From an uncultured Odoribacter sp. (GTDB lineage Bacteria; Bacteroidota; Bacteroidia; Bacteroidales; Marinifilaceae), in NCBI GenBank assembly GCA_905204385.1, contig CAJKZL010000280.1, positions 1-5,004 of the forward strand: DNA of 5,004 nucleotides. Reading direction: 5' to 3'. Each line of letters opens with the position of its first letter. Position 1 is the stretch's first letter. The position numbers and the translations under genes are program-made. The notes under the pieces are model-generated. The model searched no databases. It was not told the DNA's origin and was given only the letters and a program-made list of their open reading frames with translations. Below, one piece after another: positions 1 through 4,932 of the stretch.

Positions 1-811
1 TGACAGTGCCTATAAACGAGTCCAGCTTCCGATGATGGGAATTTATTTTTTTCAGGTAGAGAGATAAGACCAGGAGTTGCCCGAAGAACAAGGCCGAAGC
101 CAGGGGCCAGGGACACCATCCCAAGGCTACCGCCGACCAGGAGAGGAGAGACAGCCCATTGACCGTATACAACCAGATCCGCGTGGTCCGGGGATGGAGG
201 AAAAAAGCGGGCTCTTCCTGCCACTGTTTCAAAATATCGAAGTCCATCTTTTGCAAGGGGCGCAATTTTCCCTCTGCCCTGAACAACTGGCACCATTCGG
301 GATATCGGGCGAGTTCGGCCGCAGCCTGCTGACGCTTGCAGATTGTGGTGGGAGCTTTGCTGAGATGAAGCAGCCAGTCGGCCAGGAGGTCGGTGCCCCG
401 GGAAGTGACAGTGCGGTTCAGGTGCTGGAACAGGGAATCCCCGCCGAAGATATCCAGGTCGGCAGCATAGGGATGACCGGGATCCAGGTATTCCTGTCCG
501 GTGGGAAAGTTGTCCAGGCTACCGTTCAAATACTCCCTTTCCTCTTGATTTATTCGGATTAATTCTGCTGTTAATCGAAGCTTCCGGACTATCCGGTTAT
601 CTATAACACTTAACAGGATAAATAATCCCACCGTGGGGAAAAAGGAAAGAAAAAACCATCCTCCGATGGAAATAAACCAGTAGATCTGAAAAACAAACCC
701 TGCAAAAATCAGCAATTTACCCGTTGTGGCAAGATTCCTGTGCTGTTTGACTTGTTTTAGTCGGCAGTTATATAGGGTTATGTGAGTTTCGTAGTATTCT
801 GCAGGCGTCAT
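1..811 (-). CDS. MutS-related membrane-anchored ATPase-family protein, N-terminal part (cut by left window edge)
   Basis: Reading the minus strand from ATG at 811 gives 270 uninterrupted codons running off the left edge. The protein starts MTPAEYYETH. It has two adjacent hydrophobic segments (about residues 32-48 and 52-70), a short basic/acidic helix (75-95), then a segment typical of the MutS core: PGHPYAADLDIFGGDSLFQ (111-129) followed by LNRT and TSRGTDLLADWL (136-147). In MutS and MutS2 proteins the equivalent stretch opens the lever/core domain III. A second hydrophobic pair lies at about 212-232 and 234-253. Bacteroidetes encode roughly 600-residue proteins of this layout, with the MutS ATPase domain at the C-terminus; that part, including the Walker motifs, lies outside the window. 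A substrate is not known to me, and a role in mismatch repair should not be assumed. An alternative in-frame ATG at 817 adds two residues; a stop codon directly precedes it (818-820), so the start is 811 or 817. It is divergent from the channel gene at 1011. Confidence 0.8.
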   Translation of the reverse strand, partial: MTPAEYYETHITLYNCRLKQVKQHRNLATTGKLLIFAGFVFQIYWFISIGGWFFLSFFPTVGLFILLSVIDNRIVRKLRLTAELIRINQEEREYLNGSLDNFPTGQEYLDPGHPYAADLDIFGGDSLFQHLNRTVTSRGTDLLADWLLHLSKAPTTICKRQQAAAELARYPEWCQLFRAEGKLRPLQKMDFDILKQWQEEPAFFLHPRTTRIWLYTVNGLSLLSWSAVALGWCPWPLASALFFGQLLVLSLYLKKINSHHRKLDSFIGTV

Positions 812-836
812 GATCATTTAAGTGTCGGGTGAAATG

Positions 837-844
837 CAAAATTA
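837..844 (-). promoter_or_regulatory. Bacteroidetes-type -7 box for the MutS-like gene
   Basis: The minus strand reads TAATTTTG, an exact match to the Bacteroidetes TAnnTTTG -7 element, about 20 bp upstream of the MutS-like start. It implies a very short leader of roughly 12-20 nt. No TTTG -33 box is present at the expected 19-21 bp spacing, so the call rests on the -7 element and its position. Confidence 0.5.
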
Positions 845-853
845 TAAAAGTTT

Positions 854-872
854 CCGCTGCCCTTAGGAGCGG
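854..872. promoter_or_regulatory. Short inverted repeat just upstream of the minus-strand -7 box
   Basis: CCGCT (854-858) and AGCGG (868-872) are inverted, and an inner CC/GG pair (860-861 with 866-867) extends the stem past one bulged G. It covers the place where the -33 element of the minus-strand promoter should lie, so it could be an operator for the MutS-like gene. It has no T-tract directly beside it on either strand, which argues against a terminator. The function is inferred from position only. Confidence 0.25.
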
Positions 873-979
873 GGAAGTAAAAAGTAACGACGAAAACAGG
901 AAAAAACAGGATGGAAGGCAGAAATTTAATTTTTTTTGAAAGTATGTATAAAATCCGTAAAGAATTGATTTGAATTTTA

Positions 980-987
980 TACTTTTG
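980..987 (+). promoter_or_regulatory. Bacteroidetes-type -7 box for the channel-cupin operon
   Basis: TACTTTTG matches TAnnTTTG exactly and ends 23 bp before the ATG at 1011, giving an expected leader of about 15-18 nt. The -33 region (around 957-960, GTAA) does not match TTTG well. The A/T-rich stretch 921-960 upstream could help as an UP-like element. No Shine-Dalgarno sequence precedes the start, which is normal for this phylum. Confidence 0.6.
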
Positions 988-1010
988 CGCGCTGAAAAAA
1001 ATGGATTGAG

Positions 1011-1622
1011 ATGGACTTTCTGACGTTGATAGATTATATCGGAACATTTGCTTTTGCGATCAGTGGTATTCGTTTAGCTTCGGCTAAACGTTTCGATTGG
1101 TTCGGCGCTTACGTAGTTGGTTTTGTTACCGCCGTCGGTGGAGGTACTATCCGCGACCTTTTGCTGGACAGCACCCCTATCTGGAGGCAACAATCCTCTT
1201 ATCTTGTGGTAACCGCCGCGGCATGGGGGTTTGTTATCCCTTTCGGGAAATACGGGATTCGGCAGAATAACACTTTTTTTATATTCGACGCCATCGGGCT
1301 GGGGCTTTTTGCAGTGGTCGGCATCGAAAAGAGCATCACTCACGGTTATCCGATGTGGGTAGGCATTATCATGGGAACCTTGACGGGAGCTGCGGGCGGA
1401 GTATTGCGCGATACGCTGATCAATGAGGTGCCTCTGATATTCAGAAAGGAAATATATGCCTTAGCCTGTGTATTCGGTGGAATGGTGTACTATTTGTGTT
1501 ATTACCTGGGTGTCAGCGATACCTTAACCCAGATTGTCAGTGCAGTATCGGTGATTCTGGCCCGTATTCTGGCCGTTAAATACCACATCAGCTTGCCTAC
1601 TCTGAAAGGAGAAGAGAAGTAA
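1011..1622 (+). CDS. TRIC/UPF0126 family membrane channel protein (YicG/YadS-like)
   Basis: A 203-residue, strongly hydrophobic protein with about seven membrane spans (roughly 3-22, 30-50, 62-78, 89-108, 114-134, 148-166 and 173-189). It consists of two homologous halves, the internal repeat that defines the UPF0126 family. The first half has DYIGTFAFAISG (8-19) and GGGTIRD (43-49); the second has FDAIGLGLFAVVG (92-104) and AGGVLRD (128-134). The glycine-rich motif followed by Arg-Asp in each half is the family hallmark and kinks the pore-lining helices. Prokaryotic relatives form trimeric monovalent cation channels, and E. coli YicG has been linked to glycine transport, so the cargo here is uncertain. 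Length is normal for the family. The start at 1011 fits because the hydrophobic repeat begins at once and the -7 box lies just upstream. The cupin gene follows after 14 bp, indicating co-transcription. It acts in the inner membrane. Confidence 0.9.
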   Translation: MDFLTLIDYIGTFAFAISGIRLASAKRFDWFGAYVVGFVTAVGGGTIRDLLLDSTPIWRQQSSYLVVTAAAWGFVIPFGKYGIRQNNTFFIFDAIGLGLFAVVGIEKSITHGYPMWVGIIMGTLTGAAGGVLRDTLINEVPLIFRKEIYALACVFGGMVYYLCYYLGVSDTLTQIVSAVSVILARILAVKYHISLPTLKGEEK

Positions 1623-1636
1623 AAACGCAACTACTT

Positions 1637-1957
1637 ATGGAAATAAAAAATATATTTTCGGATATTGCCGAAGTGGGAGAGGAAGAGCAATTCGATCTGA
1701 TCCTGAAATCGCCGAATTGCCGTATCGACCGTATTGTTTCTGCCGGGCATTGTTCGCCGGAAGGTTTTTGGTATGACCAGGAAAACGATGAATTTGTTTT
1801 ACTGGTTCAGGGGGAAGCCGTCCTGGAGTTCGAAGATCGTACGGTTACTCTGAAAGCCGGAGATTATTTGCATATTCCGAAAAACTGCAAGCATCGCCTA
1901 AAACATAGCAGCGTGGATCCCGTATGCATCTGGCTTTGCGTTTTTGACATAGAATAG
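1637..1957 (+). CDS. Small single-domain cupin protein
   Basis: A 106-residue cytoplasmic protein with one cupin beta-barrel. The second cupin motif is clear: G75-D76, then P81 and H86 in GDYLHIPKNCKHRLKHS (75-91). The first motif is recognisable from E52, the hydrophobic strand FVLLV and G59, but the usual His-x-His pair is replaced by DQEND (47-51). Few classical metal ligands therefore remain (E52, H86), and metal binding may be altered or lost. Small cupins of this form, with WYDQ and DEFVLL strands, are common in bacteria and mostly uncharacterised; sugar, amino-acid or ligand-binding roles are all possible. It begins 14 bp after the channel gene and ends just before a strong hairpin, so it is the last gene of a two-gene operon. 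No signal peptide is seen. No specific reaction can be assigned. Confidence 0.85.
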   Translation: MEIKNIFSDIAEVGEEEQFDLILKSPNCRIDRIVSAGHCSPEGFWYDQENDEFVLLVQGEAVLEFEDRTVTLKAGDYLHIPKNCKHRLKHSSVDPVCIWLCVFDIE

Positions 1958-1967
1958 TCCGCTGGCG

Positions 1968-1998
1968 ATCCGGCAGACCTTCCTGCCGGATGTATTTC
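1968..1998 (+). terminator. Rho-independent terminator after the channel-cupin operon
   Basis: ATCCGGCAG (1968-1976) and CTGCCGGAT (1983-1991) form a perfect 9-bp, GC-rich stem with a 6-nt loop, starting 11 bp after the cupin stop codon. A short T-containing tail (GTATTTCCC) and a T-rich stretch follow. The U-tract is modest, but stem strength and position make termination or mRNA 3'-end protection likely. Confidence 0.75.
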
Positions 1999-2167
1999 CC
2001 ACTTTTCAGATTGTTTTGCTCCGTACTTTCCGGTGCAGATTTTCCCGTATAGACTTCTTTTTTATGCCTGACAATGGTTGAAAGGCAATTTTTCTTCTTT
2101 TTTAATCACTGATAATCTGCGTATTATTAAATAAATGAATATTTTTTGAAAATAATTTCAACTTTTT

Positions 2168-2193
2168 GTAACCTCTGCTTCGTTCGGGGCGTA
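2168..2193 (+). promoter_or_regulatory. ECF-sigma-type promoter candidate
   Basis: GTAACC (2168-2173), preceded by a T-run, and CGTA (2190-2193) are separated by 16 bp. This matches the general shape of promoters read by Bacteroidetes extracytoplasmic-function sigma factors (a GTAAC-like -35 and a CGT-containing -10). A 6-bp inverted repeat TTGAAA/TTTCAA ends 6 bp upstream. The predicted transcript would begin near 2200. The only frame directly behind it is MMIEIYDFILAVI (2207-2248). The promoter could instead feed the lyase through a leader of about 300 nt. It was assigned by pattern alone. Confidence 0.4.
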
Positions 2194-2349
2194 AAAGAAG
2201 GTGTAAATGATGATTGAAATTTATGATTTTATTTTAGCTGTTATTTAGATTAAGATTATTTAGCACACACCACGAGGGAGAGGATAGCTTATCAACAAGC
2301 TGATTTTCGGTTGAGTTCTTTACATATTGGGAAATGATCTTCGGGAATA

Positions 2350-2390
2350 ATACACCACGCACATATACACCACACAGACGCACGCACACA
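2350..2390. repeat. CA-rich short direct repeats
   Basis: ATACACCAC occurs at 2350-2358 and again at 2365-2373 (15-bp period), and ACACCACG recurs at 2267-2274. The tract to 2390 is almost entirely alternating purine-pyrimidine (ACGCACATATACAC type), unlike anything else in the window. It is noncoding. It might be a protein-binding array, a slippage-prone repeat or a structural DNA element; no function can be assigned. Confidence 0.5.
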
Positions 2391-2471
2391 TAATAACATC
2401 TTTTCATTAATCCCACCATTTTTCGATGTAAAGAATGAACGGAAATGTCTCCCTTTTTTTTATTTATTGAT

Positions 2472-2479
2472 TAAATTCG
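2472..2479 (+). promoter_or_regulatory. Weak -7 box candidate for the lyase gene
   Basis: TAAATTCG differs from TAnnTTTG at one base and lies 24 bp before the lyase ATG, the same distance seen for the channel operon promoter. No TTTG -33 element is visible about 20 bp upstream, where the sequence is a pyrimidine run. It may be a weak or activator-dependent promoter. Confidence 0.3.
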
Positions 2480-2503
2480 CATTTTCAACAAAATCCCGAA
2501 TTT

Positions 2504-4642
2504 ATGAAAAGGAAAATCGTTTTGTTAGGAGTGTGTTTCCTGATGATCTTCAGAATAAGTGCGCAAAACTTGTCGCGGGAAGAGGCGTTCAGGCAGATCC
2601 GGGCGAATTATATTCAGGCGTTGGCAGGACAGGATGAAATAAAAACGGGGTATTTGAAGTTGCTGTCTTCCATTCCTGCCGAGGAAGAGATTTCCGATCA
2701 GAATATCGTAGAACTGTACCAGCGTTTTCCGGTAGAATCCCTAGAAATGCAAAGGCTGGTGAGGACCCTGAAAAAGGACGGCAGTTGGCCGGATATCGAT
2801 TATAAGGATAAAAAACGCTCGGGCTGGGAACCCAAAAAACATACGGAACGGATATTGAGTCTTACCAAGTTTTACTACTCCGGAGAAAAATCCGATTCTT
2901 TAAAAGAGGCTATACATTGTGCCATGGATTTTTGGTTTAGACGCGATTTTACCTGTTTGAACTGGTGGTACAATCAGATCGGCATTCCACGCACCCTGGG
3001 GCCTGCTTTTCTGCTTTTCGAACCGGAAATGAGCGGGGAAGAGAAACAACTGGCTATCCGGGAGATGGAACATTCCCGGTTCGGAATGACGGGACAGAAC
3101 AAAGTGTGGCTGGCAGGCAATGTTTTGATCAGGGGATTGTTGCAGGAGGATATGGACTTGGTCAAGGCTGCCCGAGATACCATTGTATCCGAAATCGTAT
3201 TGGGAAAAAAGGAGGGAATCAAGCGGGACTGGAGCTTTCATCAGCATGGTCCCCAGCAGCAGTTCGGGAATTACGGACTTTCTTTTTTATCAAATATGTG
3301 CATGTATGCGGAGATATTTGCGCGTACGCCCCTGGCATTGTCGGAAGAACAAATGGATATTTTGTTTTCCTTTTTCCAGGAGGGATATCGTTGGATTGTC
3401 TGGAAGGGATATTGGGACGTGAATGGGCTGAATAGGCAGTTGTTTCATAATGCGGATATCCATAAGTCCTTTACCTTGCTGTTTGCCGCAAATTCGATGC
3501 TGCCAGGATGTTCTCTCCGACAGGCTAAGGAAATCGGACAGTTTGTCCGGGAGAATTTCACCGCCCCCGGACATGAAACCTCCCGGACCGGAAATAAGGT
3601 GTTTTGGGAATCCGATCAGACCGTTCACCGCACCCCGCATTGGATGGCTTCCGTAAAAATGGCCTCGCAGAGGGTCATCGGTACAGAATTGGTGAATGAA
3701 GATAACAAGCTGGGGTATTATCTGGCCGACGGAGCTTTATATACTTATGTGAACGGAGACGAATACCACAATGTATTTCCCTTTTGGGATTGGCGCAAGA
3801 TCCCCGGAATCACTTGCATTGAAACCGATGCTCCCGTTCCTGTCCGTTCGGGTGCCGAGTCCCGGAATAAAAGCGATTTTGCCGGTGGCCTATCCGACGG
3901 TAGCACAGGAATAACGGCCATGGAACTGAGGCGGGGAGGATTGACGGCCAATAAATGCTGGATTTTTACCGATCGGTTTGTGATTTGTCTGGGAAGTGGC
4001 ATTGAGGCAGGGGGACATCCTTCCGCTACCGCTGTGGAACAGTTGGCTAAAAACGGAAAGCTGCTGGCAGCCGAAGCCGGCCGGTGGAGCGAAGTGCAGT
4101 CGGCCTCTTGGGACTTCGACCGGGAAAGGCGCTTCTATCATGCGAATACCGGCTATATTCTTTTGAAAGGAGATTCCTGCCGGGCAGAGTGTGCAAAGCG
4201 GGAAGGGCAGTGGCATGATGTCATGGGGATGTATAAACCTGTCAAATTACAGCAGGAAATGGTTTCCCTTTCTATAAAACATGATCCGGATAAAGTTGCA
4301 GAGTATGCTTATCTTGTCCTTCCTGCGATGAGTCCGAAGGAAGTGCTGAAATTCGATACCCGCTGCTTTACCGTGACCGCCAATCGGAAAGAGGTGCAGG
4401 CGGTGTACTGGAATAAAATGAATTATATTGCCGCTTATGCCCCCTGTGAATTGGAACTGTCGGGTAATGAAAGCCTGAAGATTCAAACTCCGGGTTTTTA
4501 CCTGATACAAAAGCAAAAAAGGCAAACAAGCATCCGGGCCGTCGATCCTACCCATAAACTTCAGGAACTGGAACTGCACATCGGGCATAAAATCCTGAAG
4601 CTGAAAACCGACGAAAGCGGATCGGCAGAAGTTTCCTTTTAG
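2504..4642 (+). CDS. Secreted polysaccharide lyase family 8 (chondroitin AC/hyaluronan lyase-like)
   Basis: A 712-residue exported enzyme, close to the roughly 700 aa of Flavobacterium (Pedobacter) heparinum chondroitinase AC. A signal peptide covers residues 1-20 (MKRKIVLLGV, hydrophobic core, likely cut after ISA20); no lipobox is seen. Domains: alpha/alpha-toroid (about 25-345), beta super-sandwich (about 390-625) and C-terminal beta domain (about 640-705). Family landmarks are NWW (153-155) for substrate stacking, catalytic Asn199 in GQNKVW, His248 in SFHQHG, Tyr257 in GNYG, Arg311 in NRQLFH, and Glu420/Asn423 before the WDWRKIPGIT segment. The His-Tyr (9) and Tyr-Arg (54) spacings equal those of chondroitinase AC (His225, Tyr234, Arg288). 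The second conserved Arg (Arg292 there) is His315 here. It should cleave uronic-acid glycans (chondroitin, hyaluronan or a relative) by beta-elimination in the periplasm or at the surface; the exact substrate is open. No SusC/D or sulfatase gene is adjacent. Product class is firm, specificity is not. Confidence 0.9.
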   Translation: MKRKIVLLGVCFLMIFRISAQNLSREEAFRQIRANYIQALAGQDEIKTGYLKLLSSIPAEEEISDQNIVELYQRFPVESLEMQRLVRTLKKDGSWPDIDYKDKKRSGWEPKKHTERILSLTKFYYSGEKSDSLKEAIHCAMDFWFRRDFTCLNWWYNQIGIPRTLGPAFLLFEPEMSGEEKQLAIREMEHSRFGMTGQNKVWLAGNVLIRGLLQEDMDLVKAARDTIVSEIVLGKKEGIKRDWSFHQHGPQQQFGNYGLSFLSNMCMYAEIFARTPLALSEEQMDILFSFFQEGYRWIVWKGYWDVNGLNRQLFHNADIHKSFTLLFAANSMLPGCSLRQAKEIGQFVRENFTAPGHETSRTGNKVFWESDQTVHRTPHWMASVKMASQRVIGTELVNEDNKLGYYLADGALYTYVNGDEYHNVFPFWDWRKIPGITCIETDAPVPVRSGAESRNKSDFAGGLSDGSTGITAMELRRGGLTANKCWIFTDRFVICLGSGIEAGGHPSATAVEQLAKNGKLLAAEAGRWSEVQSASWDFDRERRFYHANTGYILLKGDSCRAECAKREGQWHDVMGMYKPVKLQQEMVSLSIKHDPDKVAEYAYLVLPAMSPKEVLKFDTRCFTVTANRKEVQAVYWNKMNYIAAYAPCELELSGNESLKIQTPGFYLIQKQKRQTSIRAVDPTHKLQELELHIGHKILKLKTDESGSAEVSF

Positions 4643-4687
4643 GAGGGCAGACTTGACATTGCGGGGCATCGTTATGCAGTTTTCCAG

Positions 4688-4701
4688 GTAGCAATTGCTA
4701 C
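4688..4701. promoter_or_regulatory. 14-bp perfect palindrome, possible operator
   Basis: GTAGCAATTGCTAC is a perfect palindrome located 45 bp after the lyase stop and about 59 bp upstream of the -33 box of the strong promoter at 4760. It has no T-tract on the plus strand, so it is a poor terminator. Position and symmetry fit a dimeric regulator site, but only one copy is visible. Confidence 0.3.
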
Positions 4702-4759
4702 ACCTTCAACAATGACAAAGATTTGCTCACGGTATTGTATATTAAAAATAACGTTATCT

Positions 4760-4790
4760 TTTGTATATATCCGAAAAATCTCTATCTTTG
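4760..4790 (+). promoter_or_regulatory. Complete Bacteroidetes housekeeping promoter
   Basis: TTTG (4760-4763) and TATCTTTG (4783-4790) are separated by 19 bp. This agrees with the Bacteroidetes sigma-ABfr consensus for both elements and their spacing, and it is the only promoter in the window with both boxes intact. Transcription should start near 4796-4798 and run rightward. No gene starts within the next 200 bp, so it should drive a small RNA or a gene with a long leader beyond the window. Confidence 0.7.
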
Positions 4791-4831
4791 TCGGGTGTAA
4801 TTACAATAGATATCAATGCTTTTGATTTAAT

Positions 4832-4858
4832 AAAAAACGGACGTTTTTTGTTTTGATT
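4832..4858 (+). terminator. A/T-rich hairpin with U-tract, terminator-like
   Basis: AAAAAACGGACGTTTTTT (4832-4849) is self-complementary and folds as a 7-bp stem around a GGAC loop, followed by a further T-rich stretch (GTTTTGATTTTTT). The stem has only one or two G-C pairs, so it is weak, but the A-tract/U-tract layout is common for terminators. It lies about 35-40 nt after the predicted transcript start. Confidence 0.35.
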
Positions 4859-4900
4859 TTTTCTCCTGCTCTCCGATATTCCTAAATTTACTAACTTCCT

Positions 4901-4932
4901 GAATATTCACCTTTTAGGGTGCATTCGTTTTT
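4901..4932 (+). terminator. Second terminator-like hairpin
   Basis: CACC (4908-4911) pairs with GGTG (4918-4921) around a 6-nt loop, and outer GAAT (4901-4904) pairs with ATTC (4923-4926) across a small internal loop. GTTTTT follows directly (4927-4932). Stem strength is moderate and the U-tract position is right for rho-independent termination on the plus strand. Confidence 0.35.

Larger units (their letters stand above)
1958..2503. other. 546-bp intergenic spacer between the cupin operon and the lyase
   Basis: No open frame here looks like a gene. From left to right it holds the operon terminator, a T-rich stretch (2041-2104), a TTGAAA/TTTCAA inverted repeat (2146-2161), an ECF-sigma-like promoter (2168-2193) followed by a 13-codon frame (2207-2248), a small hairpin AGCTT/AAGCT (2286-2301), a CA-rich tract (2350-2390), and an AT-rich run up to the lyase start. 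A 61-codon minus-strand frame (2234-2419) has an implausible Cys/Val-rich sequence made by the CA repeats and is not called. Confidence 0.6.
4797..4932 (+). ncRNA. Candidate small RNA or long 5' leader
   Basis: This span runs from the predicted start of the 4760-4790 promoter to a hairpin followed by a T-run. It has no sensible reading frame. Termination could occur at 4832-4849 (transcript about 53 nt) or at 4901-4932 (about 135 nt); otherwise it is the leader of a gene past the right edge. I recognise no known RNA family in it. Ends are inferred. Confidence 0.3.

Noticed and set aside
77..562. 161-codon plus-strand open frame
   Set aside because: It lies wholly antisense to the MutS-like gene, whose minus-strand translation shows family signatures; the plus-strand product is Pro/Gly/Gln-rich at its start and matches nothing recognisable.
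814..1047. 77-codon minus-strand open frame spanning the divergent spacer
   Set aside because: It would cover both promoters and the start of the channel gene, and the product is a Phe/Lys/Ser-rich translation of AT-rich DNA without motifs.
2250..2340. Possible riboswitch or structured leader before the lyase
   Set aside because: Only one weak hairpin (AGCTT/AAGCT, 2286-2301) was found; no known riboswitch core could be recognised.
2234..2419. 61-codon minus-strand open frame in the large spacer
   Set aside because: Its Cys/Val/Arg-rich stretch is a direct translation of the CA-rich repeat; no conserved features and no promoter were seen.
2965..3435. Overlapping open frames on both strands inside the lyase gene
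   Set aside because: All are shadows of the 712-residue lyase, which has a signal peptide, family motifs and correct length.
4712..4825. 37-codon plus-strand frame starting MTKICSRY
   Set aside because: It runs across the complete promoter at 4760-4790 and shows no recognisable content.
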